From Rhizobium bangladeshense (GTDB taxonomy: Bacteria > Pseudomonadota > Alphaproteobacteria > Rhizobiales > Rhizobiaceae): a DNA stretch of 64,000 bases. Where the stretch lies: assembly GCF_017357245.1 (NCBI RefSeq), contig NZ_CP071612.1, positions 375,001 through 439,000 on the forward strand, in the 5' to 3' direction. This document shows, in pieces, positions 35,248 through 44,408 of the stretch (its first letter is position 1; every line of letters begins with the position of its first letter). The notes under the pieces are model-generated. The model made no database searches, was not told the DNA's origin, and saw only the letters and a list, made by a program, of their open reading frames with translations. Both the position numbers and the translations under genes were made by a program.

Positions 35248-35823
35248 ATGAGTGTGCGTGTATCCGGGAAACATATGGAAATTGGTGAATCCTTCCGTCA
35301 AAAGATCGAGGACCAAATTGGTATGGCCATCACGAAATACTTCGATGGGGGGTATTCCGGCCAGGTCACCGTCGAAAAGGCGAGTTCTCGTTTCTCGGCA
35401 GACTGCAAGCTTCATCTCGACAGCGGGGTGGTGCTTCATGCCGCCGGCGAAGCGACGGATCCGCAGCTCGCTTTTGACGCCGCTTCCGAGCGCATCGAGA
35501 AGCGCCTGCGCCGCTACAAGCGCAAGCTGAAGGACCATCATGCCGGAAACCACCTGAATGGTTTTGCAGAAGTCTCCTACACGGTCATGGACTCCGTTCC
35601 TGATCACGAGGATGAAATTCCTGACGATTTCGCCCCGGCAATCGTCGCTGAAAGCACGAAGCAGCTGAAGACCATGTCCGTCGCCACCGCCGTGATGGCG
35701 CTTGATATGACCGACGAGCCGCTTCTCCTGTTCCGCAGCCCCGGCAAGGAACATTTGAATATCGTTTACCGTCGGCATGACGGAAATATTGGCTGGATCG
35801 ATTCGGCCAATATCAAAGGCTGA
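35248..35823 (+). CDS. hpf: Ribosome hibernation-promoting factor, long form
   Basis: A 191-residue protein with an N-terminal S30AE/YfiA domain (SVRVSGKHMEIGESFRQKIE onward) and a C-terminal domain (EPLLLFRSPGKEHLNIVYRRH near residue 159), the arrangement of long HPF that dimerises 70S ribosomes into 100S particles in stationary phase. The ATG at 35248 has a GAAGGGAA site; 21 further codons upstream are open but lack one. It is followed by ptsN, as in many proteobacteria. Confidence 0.93.
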   Translation: MSVRVSGKHMEIGESFRQKIEDQIGMAITKYFDGGYSGQVTVEKASSRFSADCKLHLDSGVVLHAAGEATDPQLAFDAASERIEKRLRRYKRKLKDHHAGNHLNGFAEVSYTVMDSVPDHEDEIPDDFAPAIVAESTKQLKTMSVATAVMALDMTDEPLLLFRSPGKEHLNIVYRRHDGNIGWIDSANIKG

Positions 35824-35896
35824 GATCAGGGTGGTGAGCGGCGGTATCGCCGCCGCTCCTCGCATCGACTGATCCCGGCGACAGAAGGAAAAAGAA

Positions 35897-36361
35897 ATGG
35901 CATTGGCAGATTTGCTCCATCAGGATGCGATCATTCCCGCCCTCAGAGTAAATTCCAAGAAACAGTTGCTTCAGGAATTGGCGGCAAGAGCCGGGAGGAT
36001 CACCGGGCTCTCCGAACGGGAGATCTTCGACGTCATTCTGCAGCGCGAACGCCTGGGTTCGACCGGTGTCGGCAACGGTATCGCCATTCCCCACGGCAAG
36101 CTGGTGAACATTCATTCAATCGTCGGCATCTTCGCCCGGCTGGAGCAGCCGGTCGATTTCGAAGCGCTGGACGATCAGCCCGTCGACCTGGTCTTCCTGC
36201 TGCTTGCGCCGGAGGGCGCCGGCGCCGATCATCTCAAAGCCTTGTCGCGCATCGCCCGCGTCCTGCGCGATCAGGACCTTGTTGCAAAGCTGCGGGCCAC
36301 CGATTCCGCCTCGGCGATCTATGCCTTCCTCAACGAGGAGCAGACGTCGAACGCCGCCTAG
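35897..36361 (+). CDS. ptsN: Nitrogen-regulatory PTS protein EIIA-Ntr
   Basis: A 154-residue EIIA domain of the nitrogen phosphotransferase system. The phospho-accepting histidine is in GVGNGIAIPHGKL near residue 66. In rhizobia EIIA-Ntr, with EI-Ntr and NPr, regulates potassium, carbon and nitrogen metabolism. Its linkage to rpoN and hpf is conserved, and the ATG follows a GAAGGAAAAAG sequence. A palindromic element and a strong terminator follow the stop codon. Confidence 0.95.
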   Translation: MALADLLHQDAIIPALRVNSKKQLLQELAARAGRITGLSEREIFDVILQRERLGSTGVGNGIAIPHGKLVNIHSIVGIFARLEQPVDFEALDDQPVDLVFLLLAPEGAGADHLKALSRIARVLRDQDLVAKLRATDSASAIYAFLNEEQTSNAA

Positions 36362-36362
36362 A

Positions 36363-36464
36363 GCAATTCCAGGAAAGTGTGAAGCGGTTTTCCGTCCGGA
36401 ATTGCGTAAATCCAAAAGGTTAGAGCGGTTCTGCGCTTCCGTGAAAAGCTGAACCGCTCTAACC
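36363..36464. repeat. Palindromic element after ptsN
   Basis: Two inverted repeats lie between the ptsN stop codon and a terminator. The first is GCAATTCC (36363-36370) with GGAATTGC (36398-36405). The second is a perfect 14-bp repeat, 36418-36431 with 36451-36464. The GCAATTCC...GGAATTGC form is widespread in Rhizobium intergenic regions. It could stabilise the ptsN mRNA or simply be a mobile intergenic repeat. Confidence 0.6.
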
Positions 36465-36482
36465 GCATCGATCCGTGAACGA

Positions 36483-36514
36483 AAAAAGGCGCCTGATTTC
36501 GCAGGCGCCTTTTT
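36483..36514. terminator. Bidirectional rho-independent terminator
   Basis: A perfect 13-bp stem, 36483-36495 with 36502-36514, around a 6-base loop, with an A-tract on the left and a T-tract on the right. It can end transcription from both ptsN (plus strand) and the chemoreceptor gene converging from the right. Confidence 0.88.
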
Positions 36515-36534
36515 ATTTATGCAGGGCTGAACGG

Positions 36535-38895
36535 TCAGAACTCTTCCCAGTTGTCCTGGGCCACGGCAGCCGAGGCATGCGATTGAGGTGTGGTTCGGCG
36601 GGTCGCCGGGGCGGCCGCATGGCGGACCGCAGGAGCTGCCGTGAAATGCGAGGTGGCCGCAGCCGGCGCGCGCATCTGCCTCGCCATGGAGGCGAGCGCA
36701 GCCGCGTTGGCCGAGCCCGAGACCCTGAAGCGAGTGGCGAGCGCCTTCAGCGTCTGCGCCTCGTCGTTGAGCGCCACGCTGGCGGCGGTCGCTTCTTCCA
36801 CCATCGCCGCGTTCTGCTGCGTCACCTGGTCCATCTGGTTCATGGCCTGATTGATTTCCTTCAGCCCGACGGCCTGTTCGCTGGCCGAGGCCGAAATCTG
36901 CCGGATGAGGCTGTTGATGCCCATCACCTGTTCGGCGATCTTGTGCAAAGTGCCGCCGGCGCGCCCGACGAGATCGACGCCTTCCTTGACCTGGACGGCC
37001 GAAGTGTTGATCAGCGTCTTGATCTCCTTGGCCGCATTGGCCGAACGCTGTGCGAGCTCCCGAACTTCCTGAGCGACGACGGCAAAACCCTTGCCGGCTT
37101 CGCCGGCGCGTGCCGCCTCTACGCCGGCGTTCAGCGCCAGGAGGTTCGTCTGGAAGGCGATTTCGTCAATGACGCCGATGATCCGCGAAACCTCAGTCGA
37201 AGACTGCTCGATCCCCTGCATTGAGGCGATTGCCTTTTGCACCACTTCGCCCGATTTCTCAGCATCTTGGCAGGCGAGACTGACGTTGTCGGCTGCCGTA
37301 CGCGCGTTCTCGGCGCTGGAATCGACCTGCGCGGTAAGCTCATTGAGCGCCGCGGCCGTCTCTTCCAGGCTTGCCGCCTGCTGCTCGGTGCGCTTGGCGA
37401 GGTCGGAAGCGCTGTTGCTAATCTCGCCGGTGCCGGCACCAATGTTGATGACGCTGAGATTCATCGTGTTGATGGTCTCTTCAAGGCTCGCAAGCGCTGC
37501 GTTGAAGTCCTGCTTCAGCTTGCCGTATTCACCCGGAAACTCTTCGGTGATGCGGTAACCCAGATTACCCTGAGACAACTCGGAAAGGCCGGCGCCAACG
37601 GTCGCAACGATATGACGCTGCAGCGACACCGATTGCTGCCGTTCCGATTCCGAGCGGCTGCGCTCGGTCTCGGCAGCCTGCCGCTGGTGGGTGGCCTCTT
37701 CTTCGAGGCGCTTGGAGTCTGCGAGCTTGAAGCGGAATCCCTCGAGCGCCTTTGCAACCGAGCCGATCTCGTCGGTACGGTCTTGGGCAGCGACGGGTTC
37801 GGCATATTCGCCATCGCTGAGCGACTTGACACTGGCGACAAGGCTGCCGAGGGGGCGCTGCACGAGCGAGCGGACGGCAAAATAGAGTGCGAGCATCACC
37901 GCACCGAGCACGATCAGGCCGGTGGCGATCATCATGTAGGTCTGGTCTTCAACCGGCGCGTTGATCACCGCATGCGGGACGTCGACGAGCACGACCCAGG
38001 TGGCGTTGACGCCGGGGACCTCGAACGGATAGACGACGCGGTCGAAGGGGTCGAGGCCGTCATAGGTGAGGTTCCTGACAAGACCGGGTTGCTTATTCGA
38101 CAGGGCTGACTTAACGACGTCAGCGCCCTCGCCGTCGTATTGTTTCGTCATCAGGTCGGGGATCGGCGCAACGATCCAGTTGCCGGCCTGCGACAGCAGC
38201 GTCACGCGGCCGGAGCCGAAGGGGTGCAGCGCCTGCAGCTTGTCGGTCAGCGACTTCAGCGAGATGTCGACGCCACCGACACCGATCATCTTGCCGCCCG
38301 ACATGACGGGATAGGCAATGGAAGTCAGCAGCGTCGGTACTTCAGTTCCTTCGGCGAGGTAGGGCGTCGTGATCGCGCCCTTGCCGCTGTCCGCAGCCAG
38401 CTTCCACCATTCGGCAGCATAATCATTGTCAAACGTCGAATACTGGATCCCGCCATCCCTGGTCTTCGACCAGTAGGGCGTGAAGGCGCCGTTCTTGTTG
38501 GTGCCTTCATCGTTATTATTGGCGATCTCCGTGGTCTTGCCGTCGAGCGCACCGAGCTGCTCACAGAACCAGCTGCCGAAGGCGAAGGCATTCTGTTCCA
38601 GATTGGCTTTCAGCACGTTGATCATGCCCTTGCGATCGAGCGACTTGCCTTCATGGGCGCGGCCGATGACGCCCGACATGCTGCGCGCGGCGCTGGCGAG
38701 TTCGCCGACATTGGCGGCGATTTCATTGGCGATCGACTTTGCCTCGAGATTGGCCTGATCCATCGTCAGCGTCTGGACGCGATCCCGGGTCTGGCCGATG
38801 AGGAAAAAGTTCGAAACGATGAGAACAAGCGCGATGGCTATGCCGGTGATGACGATTAGTTTCGCCGCAAGCGATTTCATGCGAAAAATGAACAT
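36535..38895 (-). CDS. Methyl-accepting chemotaxis protein with Cache-type sensor
   Basis: A 786-residue chemoreceptor: a membrane helix (about residues 10-33), a large periplasmic Cache-like sensor (40-310), a second helix, a HAMP domain, and a long signalling domain with the hairpin tip [20 protein letters not shown]. It ends with NWEEF, the type of C-terminal pentapeptide that tethers CheR/CheB methylation enzymes. The ATG at 38895 follows a GAGGAA site; the frame is open 23 codons further upstream without one. It reads towards the shared terminator after ptsN. The ligand is unknown, perhaps an amino or organic acid as for many Cache receptors. Confidence 0.92.
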   Translation of the reverse strand: MFIFRMKSLAAKLIVITGIAIALVLIVSNFFLIGQTRDRVQTLTMDQANLEAKSIANEIAANVGELASAARSMSGVIGRAHEGKSLDRKGMINVLKANLEQNAFAFGSWFCEQLGALDGKTTEIANNNDEGTNKNGAFTPYWSKTRDGGIQYSTFDNDYAAEWWKLAADSGKGAITTPYLAEGTEVPTLLTSIAYPVMSGGKMIGVGGVDISLKSLTDKLQALHPFGSGRVTLLSQAGNWIVAPIPDLMTKQYDGEGADVVKSALSNKQPGLVRNLTYDGLDPFDRVVYPFEVPGVNATWVVLVDVPHAVINAPVEDQTYMMIATGLIVLGAVMLALYFAVRSLVQRPLGSLVASVKSLSDGEYAEPVAAQDRTDEIGSVAKALEGFRFKLADSKRLEEEATHQRQAAETERSRSESERQQSVSLQRHIVATVGAGLSELSQGNLGYRITEEFPGEYGKLKQDFNAALASLEETINTMNLSVINIGAGTGEISNSASDLAKRTEQQAASLEETAAALNELTAQVDSSAENARTAADNVSLACQDAEKSGEVVQKAIASMQGIEQSSTEVSRIIGVIDEIAFQTNLLALNAGVEAARAGEAGKGFAVVAQEVRELAQRSANAAKEIKTLINTSAVQVKEGVDLVGRAGGTLHKIAEQVMGINSLIRQISASASEQAVGLKEINQAMNQMDQVTQQNAAMVEEATAASVALNDEAQTLKALATRFRVSGSANAAALASMARQMRAPAAATSHFTAAPAVRHAAAPATRRTTPQSHASAAVAQDNWEEF

Positions 38896-39134
38896 GGGTT
38901 CCTCGGGCAAGGATGCGCCGAACGGGCATTCTTCGGCACAGGAGCGATGGCATCGCTCCGTCATGGAGCAGCCGCATGAGCCGCGATCCGCAAGCGCGAA
39001 GATCCGGCGATCACCGGGAAGATCGCCGGAGACCTCTTAAATTTGAGTGAAACTTTAATGGTATATGTGAGGAAAGCCGCAAAAATCCCCTTGAAATTGC
39101 AGGAGATCCGGCAGCTTTTCGCAAGGAGGCCAGG

Positions 39135-40034
39135 CTATATCCTGTCTGCGACTTCCTCACTCAAGGGAATCGACGGTTGCGCGCCTGGTTTGAGGCATGC
39201 GAGTGAACCGGCGACCGCCGCGCGGCGCAGCGACGTGGGAAAGTCGAGTCCTTCGTCGAGGCTGGCGGCGAAATAGCCGCAGAAGGTATCTCCCGCCCCG
39301 ACCGTATCGACAGGATCGATCGCCAGCCCGTGCGCCCGTGATATTGCCCCCTCGCGGATGGCGATGACCCCGTCGCCGCCGAGCGTCACGATCAGCGTCT
39401 GGCCCGTTTCCTGGTGTAGGCGGACAAGTGCTGCCTCACGCGCCTCTGCGCCCATGTCGCTCTGTCCGGCAAGCCGCTCGAACTCGGTCTCGTTGGCAAT
39501 GACGATATCGGCCAGGCGACCGAGACGCGGTGCATCGGGGATCAGGGGAGCGAGGTTGAGGATGCTGGTGATGCCCTTGGCGCGCGCAGCCGAGAGCGCG
39601 CGCTCGACGGCGGCGACGGGCACCTCGAGCTGCAGCATCAGTATGTCGCCTTCGTTCATGCGGCCGATCGCGATTTCCGCATCCCCGGGCGTGACCAGGC
39701 CGTTGGCCCCAGGAACCACGGCGATCATGTTCTCGCCGTCGCCGCCGACGAGGATCAGCGCCGTGCCTGTGGGACCGTCGACATGCTTGACGAGAGAGAG
39801 GTCGGTTCCCGCCTCGTCGAGCAGGGCGAGCGCATCGGCGGCAAAAGCATCCTTACCGACGGCGCCGGCCATATGCACATAGCGGCCGGCGCGGCGCGCT
39901 GCCAGCGCCTGGTTGGCGCCCTTGCCGCCGGCAGCCGTTGCAAAACCGTTGCCGGCGACCGTCTCACCGGGCTTCGGCAGGCGCTCCGTCGTGGCGATGA
40001 GGTCCATGTTGATGGACCCGAAAACTGTAATCAT
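39135..40034 (-). CDS. rbsK: Ribokinase
   Basis: A 299-residue PfkB-family kinase that phosphorylates D-ribose at O5. The opening ITVFGSINMDLIATTERLPKPGE, the GGKGANQALAARRAG motif near residue 39 and the catalytic VDTVGAGDTFCGYF near 250 are diagnostic. The start at 40034 is the ATG immediately before this conserved N-terminus; 24 codons further upstream are open. No ribose transporter or repressor is adjacent, so it is probably a stand-alone gene. Another PfkB sugar kinase is possible, but the N-terminus favours ribokinase. Confidence 0.87.
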   Translation of the reverse strand: MITVFGSINMDLIATTERLPKPGETVAGNGFATAAGGKGANQALAARRAGRYVHMAGAVGKDAFAADALALLDEAGTDLSLVKHVDGPTGTALILVGGDGENMIAVVPGANGLVTPGDAEIAIGRMNEGDILMLQLEVPVAAVERALSAARAKGITSILNLAPLIPDAPRLGRLADIVIANETEFERLAGQSDMGAEAREAALVRLHQETGQTLIVTLGGDGVIAIREGAISRAHGLAIDPVDTVGAGDTFCGYFAASLDEGLDFPTSLRRAAVAGSLACLKPGAQPSIPLSEEVADRI

Positions 40035-40118
40035 GAGGATGTCCCGTCCTTTGGAGCATGCGGGCGACATCATGCTCCAATTCTTTGATAGAATGCGGGC
40101 AGACACTGCCCGAAGCGG

Positions 40119-41342
40119 TCATTCCTCGTCAACCACCCGAAGCTTGAGAAGGCCGGTGCGGCTTTCCACGGATTTGGCCGGCGCCTCGCCCTCGCGGGCA
40201 GGCTTGGCGTCGCCGCCCGCCTCGAATTCCAGCGCCTCGATCTTGGCGCCGCGCTTGGTGAGCTTGTCGGCCGACGTGACCACCATGTCGATATCCTTCT
40301 GCGCCATGGCGAAATGGCCCTGCAGCTTGCGCACCCGCTCGTCGAGGCGGCCGAGATCGTCCATCAGTAGCGCCACCTCGCCTTGGATCAGATGCGCCTG
40401 CGCCCGCATGCGCTGGTCTTTCAGCACCGCCTGGATGACCTGGATCGAAAGCATCAGCAGCGATGGCGAGACGATGACGATGCGCGCCCGGTGCGCCTTC
40501 TGCACGAGGGCTTCGAAGTTCTCGTGGATCTCCGCGAAGATCGATTCCGACGGCACGAAGAGAAAGGCGGTATCCTGGGTTTCTCCCTGAATCAGATATT
40601 TCTCGGAAATATCCCGGATATGGATCTCCATGTCGCGCCGGAACTGCTGGCTGGCGATCTTGGTGGCCTCTGGGCTGCCGGCGTCGCGGATCGCGTTCCA
40701 GGCTTCGAGCGGGAATTTCGCGTCGATGACAAGCGGCGGCGCGCCGTTCGGCATGCGGATCGTACAGTCCGGCCGCGAGCCATTCGAGAGCGTCTGCTGG
40801 AAGGCGTAGGCACCCATCGGCAGGCCGTCGGCGACGATCGTCTCCATTCGCGACTGGCCGAAGGCGCCGCGCGTCTGCTTGTTCGAGAGAATGGCCTGCA
40901 GTCCGACAACGTCCTTAGCGAGCGTCTGGATATTGTTCTGCGCCGCATCGATGACCGCCAGCCGCTCCTGCAGTCGCTGCAGGTTCTCGTGCGTAGACTT
41001 CGTCTGCTCTGTGATCGTCGAGCTGACGCGTTGCGACATGCCGTCGAGGCGTTGGCTGATTGCCTGGTTGAGCTCGCTCTGCCGCGCGCCGAAAACCTCG
41101 GCCATGGCCGTGATGCGGCCCTGCATCTCCGCCTGGATCTTCAAAAGCTCGGCCATGCGTGCCTCGCTTTCGCCAGCCCGCAGGCTCGCCTCCTCCGCCT
41201 GCTCGCGGCGAAGGCTGGCGCCGCGCAAGAGAAGGATTATCACCAGAAGCACGAGGGCGACGAGAACGCCGCCGGCAAGCGCCAGCATGGCCGGACTGAT
41301 CGAGGCGACGGAAAAGGCGAGCGAATCGGAATTGACGGTCAT
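40119..41342 (-). CDS. rmuC: DNA recombination protein RmuC homologue
   Basis: A 407-residue protein with an N-terminal membrane helix (about residues 18-38), a long coiled coil (40-140) and the RmuC nuclease-like domain (SNKQTRGAFGQSRMETIV near residue 152; VIDAKFPLEAW near 205; FVPSESIFAEIHE near 262). RmuC limits inversions at short inverted repeats in E. coli. The visible motifs match the family. It diverges from the globin-coupled receptor gene across 200 bases. Confidence 0.92.
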   Translation of the reverse strand: MTVNSDSLAFSVASISPAMLALAGGVLVALVLLVIILLLRGASLRREQAEEASLRAGESEARMAELLKIQAEMQGRITAMAEVFGARQSELNQAISQRLDGMSQRVSSTITEQTKSTHENLQRLQERLAVIDAAQNNIQTLAKDVVGLQAILSNKQTRGAFGQSRMETIVADGLPMGAYAFQQTLSNGSRPDCTIRMPNGAPPLVIDAKFPLEAWNAIRDAGSPEATKIASQQFRRDMEIHIRDISEKYLIQGETQDTAFLFVPSESIFAEIHENFEALVQKAHRARIVIVSPSLLMLSIQVIQAVLKDQRMRAQAHLIQGEVALLMDDLGRLDERVRKLQGHFAMAQKDIDMVVTSADKLTKRGAKIEALEFEAGGDAKPAREGEAPAKSVESRTGLLKLRVVDEE

Positions 41343-41541
41343 GCCGCAACCATAACAGAAGAAACGACGCGATGAAGATCAAAACGTGAACGAAATCGCC
41401 GGTCCCCAACATCTTGAACATGTCGCGCTTCGGTCTCGGCAGAAGAAATCCGGCCAGCTTTAACGATTGTTCAACCATATTCGCCAAACCTGCGGCACAG
41501 AAACTCCCTCCCGCGCCTTTGCGACAAATACAGAGATCCCA

Positions 41542-43035
41542 ATGCCATCCCGACAGACCGACAGCCTCAGGCAGCGCCTGGATTTCATCGAACTCGACGA
41601 CGCGTCGCGAAAGTCGATACGAGATCTCAGGCCTGTCATCACCGAGCTCATCGGCGGCGCTCTCGATAAATTTTACGCCAAGGTCGCCAGGACCCCCGCC
41701 GTCTCCAGCTTTTTCGCCGACAAGAACCATGTCGGCCATGCCAAGAAGCGCCAGCAGGATCATTGGGCCAATCTTGCCAGCGGCGCTTTCGACGAGACCT
41801 ATGTTAACGGCGTGACGGCGGTCGGCCGCACCCATGCCCGCATCGGGCTGGAGCCGCGCTGGTACGTCGGTGGCTATGCCCTTGTCATGTCCGAACTCGT
41901 CAAGGGCATCATGGAGAAGCAGTGGCCGTCGGTCTTCGCACGCCAGCAGGGCAAGCTGCTCGCCGAGAAGCTGTCGGCAGTCATCAAGGCCGGCATGCTG
42001 GACATGGATTATTCCATCTCGGTCTACCTCGAGACGCTTGAGGCCAAACGTCAGGACCTGGAAGAGCAGCGGGCGAAAGCCGAGTCCGATCAGGCAATGG
42101 CGCTGGAGCAGCTGCGTCGCGGTCTCGAAGCGCTGTCGAACGGCGACCTCGAAGCCACCCTGCCGTCCGACCTGCCGGGCAATTTCCGGCAGATGGCCGA
42201 GGATTACAACCGCGCCGTCAGCGCCCTTCGCCAGTCCTTTGCATCCGTGCGCGATACGTCCGGCCATATCATGAGCGGCGCTGACGTCATCGCCAATGCG
42301 ACCAACGATCTGGCGCTGCGCACCGCCCAGCAGGCAGCGGGCGTCGAGGAGAGTTCGGCCGCCCTGCAGCAGCTTTCCGTCAGCGTCGGCCAGACCGCCG
42401 CCAATGCCGAGAAGGCTTCGGACGCCGTTCGCGAAACGCAGCAGAAGGCGAAGAATTCAGGTGAGCTCGTCACCAGCGCCGTCTCGGCAATGGCCGGCAT
42501 CGAGAAGTCTTCCACCGAAATATCCAAAATTATTGGCGTCATCGACGAAATCGCCTTCCAGACCAATCTTCTGGCGCTGAACGCCGGCGTCGAGGCGGCG
42601 CGCGCCGGCGATGCGGGCAAGGGTTTTGCCGTCGTTGCCCAGGAAGTCCGCCAGCTCGCGCAGCGCACGGCCGAAGCTGCCAAGGAGATCAAGAATCTGA
42701 TCTCGCAAAGCTCGAGCCAGGTCAATGAGGGCGTGGGCATCGTCTCCAGCACCGGCGAAGCGCTGAACGACATGATCAGCCGCATCGACATCATCAACCG
42801 CTTCGTCGCCGATATCGCCGCCGCCGCCCGCGATCAGGCGACCGGCGTCAACGAGGTCAGCGTGGCGATCCGCAGCATGGGCGAAATCACCCAGCAGAAT
42901 TCCGGCATGGTCGAGCGCACTTCGGCGGAAACCCGCCGCCTCAAGGATGAGGTGGATGAGCTGATCGAGCTGCTGCGCCGCTTCCGCGCCCGGCCGGAAG
43001 GCCATGCCGTCGTCGCTGCGCGCCAGGCGGCCTGA
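41542..43035 (+). CDS. Globin-coupled methyl-accepting chemotaxis protein
   Basis: A 497-residue soluble chemoreceptor. The N-terminal 160 residues are a sensor globin (protoglobin family), with His98 in [17 protein letters not shown] as the expected proximal haem ligand, as in HemAT aerotaxis proteins. A HAMP-like linker (about residues 190-240) and the MA signalling domain follow, with [20 protein letters not shown] near 335. There is no membrane segment and no NWEEF tail. It probably senses oxygen. The frame is open 25 codons upstream of this ATG but the conserved globin begins close to residue 10. Confidence 0.91.
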   Translation: MPSRQTDSLRQRLDFIELDDASRKSIRDLRPVITELIGGALDKFYAKVARTPAVSSFFADKNHVGHAKKRQQDHWANLASGAFDETYVNGVTAVGRTHARIGLEPRWYVGGYALVMSELVKGIMEKQWPSVFARQQGKLLAEKLSAVIKAGMLDMDYSISVYLETLEAKRQDLEEQRAKAESDQAMALEQLRRGLEALSNGDLEATLPSDLPGNFRQMAEDYNRAVSALRQSFASVRDTSGHIMSGADVIANATNDLALRTAQQAAGVEESSAALQQLSVSVGQTAANAEKASDAVRETQQKAKNSGELVTSAVSAMAGIEKSSTEISKIIGVIDEIAFQTNLLALNAGVEAARAGDAGKGFAVVAQEVRQLAQRTAEAAKEIKNLISQSSSQVNEGVGIVSSTGEALNDMISRIDIINRFVADIAAAARDQATGVNEVSVAIRSMGEITQQNSGMVERTSAETRRLKDEVDELIELLRRFRARPEGHAVVAARQAA

Positions 43036-43132
43036 GACTTTATGGCGAAATTCGGGGCGGGGAGACAAAAAAGCGTCTTCCCCGCCCACCGGATAATTCC
43101 ATAGCGGGAAAAGATGGGTTATGGGAACGCCC

Positions 43133-43648
43133 ATGACCATCAAGCCACTCATCATTCTTCCCGATCCCCTTCTCCGTCAGCTCTCCAAGCCGATCGAACG
43201 CGTGGATGCCGATCTGCAGCGCCTTGCCGACGACATGCTGGAAACCATGTACGACGCGCCGGGCATCGGCCTTGCCGCAATCCAGATCGGCGTGCCGCGC
43301 CGCATGCTGGTCATCGACGTCTCTCGTGAGGGCGAGGAGAAGCAGCCGCAAGTCTTCATCAATCCGGAGATCGTCAAATCGTCCGACGAGCGCTCGGTCT
43401 ATGAGGAAGGCTGCTTGTCCATTCCGGACTATTATGCGGAGGTCGAGCGCCCGGCTGTCGTCTCGGTCAAATATCTCGATCGCGAGGGCAAGGAACAGAT
43501 GGTGGAAGCCGACGGCCTGCTCGCCACCTGCCTGCAGCACGAGATCGACCATCTGAATGGTGTGCTCTTCATCGACCATATTTCGCGGCTGAAGCGGGAG
43601 ATGGTGATCAAGAGGTTCACCAAGGCGGCGAAGGCGAAGGCGCTCTGA
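43133..43648 (+). CDS. def: Peptide deformylase
   Basis: A 171-residue metalloenzyme that removes the formyl group from nascent N-terminal methionine. The three family motifs are visible: [10 protein letters not shown] near residue 45 (isoleucine in place of the usual proline), [13 protein letters not shown] near 92, and the metal-binding QHEIDH near 135. The start at 43133 ([11 protein letters not shown]) fits the family N-terminus; an in-frame ATG four codons earlier is possible. It acts with fmt, from which it is separated here by a toxin-antitoxin pair. Confidence 0.96.
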   Translation: MTIKPLIILPDPLLRQLSKPIERVDADLQRLADDMLETMYDAPGIGLAAIQIGVPRRMLVIDVSREGEEKQPQVFINPEIVKSSDERSVYEEGCLSIPDYYAEVERPAVVSVKYLDREGKEQMVEADGLLATCLQHEIDHLNGVLFIDHISRLKREMVIKRFTKAAKAKAL

Positions 43649-43675
43649 GGAAGCCTTGAATATGCGCCAGTGAAG

Positions 43676-43702
43676 CACTATGATATCACTGATATCATAG
43701 TG
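43676..43702. promoter_or_regulatory. Palindromic operator upstream of the antitoxin
   Basis: A perfect 13-bp inverted repeat, 43676-43688 with 43690-43702, separated by a single base at 43689, with TGATATCA at its core. It lies ten bases before the antitoxin start and overlaps its ribosome-binding region. This fits the autoregulatory operator of RHH-type antitoxin operons such as fitAB. Confidence 0.75.
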
Positions 43703-43711
43703 GAGGTGCGG

Positions 43712-43972
43712 ATGGGCGACCTGCTTATTCGAGATGTTCCGGAAGCGATGAAGCGGCAGCTTCAGGAAAGTGCCCAGCGCAATGGCCGCAGCCTTTCAGA
43801 AGAGGCGATCGAAATCATCCGCCGTCAGATCGCGGCGGAACGCTCGGGAGCACCCGCGGGGCGGCGCTTGAGATCGCTGATGGGAGAGGAAAGATTGAGC
43901 GATGACGAAGTAGAGGCTATCGCCGCGTCTCGCCACGAACGTGATCGGGAACCGCCAAGCTTCGACAAATGA
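43712..43972 (+). CDS. FitA-like antitoxin (ribbon-helix-helix)
   Basis: An 86-residue protein with an N-terminal ribbon-helix-helix DNA-binding domain (GDLLIRDVPEAMKRQLQESA onward, RSLSEEAIEIIRR) and a flexible acidic C-terminus that would wrap the toxin. The FitA/StbC family is the best match. The ATG at 43712 has a strong GGAGGTG site; a start at 43670 would run through the operator palindrome. Its stop overlaps the toxin start (ATGA). Codon usage is slightly less GC-rich at third positions than def and fmt, hinting at a transferred module. Confidence 0.86.
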   Translation: MGDLLIRDVPEAMKRQLQESAQRNGRSLSEEAIEIIRRQIAAERSGAPAGRRLRSLMGEERLSDDEVEAIAASRHERDREPPSFDK

Positions 43973-44388
43973 TCGTCCTTGATACGAACGTAATTTCCGA
44001 ATTGCAGGGAAGAACCCATAGCGAGCGGGTATTGAACTGGCTAGACGCTTACGACGTCGAGACGCTTTTTCTGACAACGATCTCCGTCGGGGAAATGCGC
44101 TATGGGCTTGAACTCCTTGATGACGGCAGGCGAAAGACGGCATTGATTTCCGACTTCAACCGGATCGAATCCGAATTTTCCGGTCGCATACTCGGTTTTT
44201 CGCTTAGTGCGGCGAATCGTTACGGCCTGCTCGCTGCGGCGCGCAGAAAGGCGGGACGGCCGGTGGAAACGAAGGATGCGATGATCGCCGCCATCTGCCT
44301 TGCGAACGGCGCAACGCTCGCCACCCGCAACACCAGAGATTTCGAAGGGCTTGATCTCAAGCTCGTAAACCCGTTTGAAGACGGCTGA
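43969..44388 (+). CDS. FitB/VapC-like PIN-domain toxin
   Basis: A 139-residue PIN-domain ribonuclease toxin. The expected acidic metal ligands are present: Asp5 in [10 protein letters not shown], Glu42 in [12 protein letters not shown], Asp103 in [13 protein letters not shown], and Asp124 in [10 protein letters not shown]. VapC/FitB toxins cleave RNA when the antitoxin is degraded. It overlaps the antitoxin by four bases and stands 20 bases before fmt, so readthrough could affect fmt expression. Confidence 0.9.
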   Translation: MIVLDTNVISELQGRTHSERVLNWLDAYDVETLFLTTISVGEMRYGLELLDDGRRKTALISDFNRIESEFSGRILGFSLSAANRYGLLAAARRKAGRPVETKDAMIAAICLANGATLATRNTRDFEGLDLKLVNPFEDG

Positions 44389-44408
44389 TCCTCAACTGGC
44401 GAGATAGA

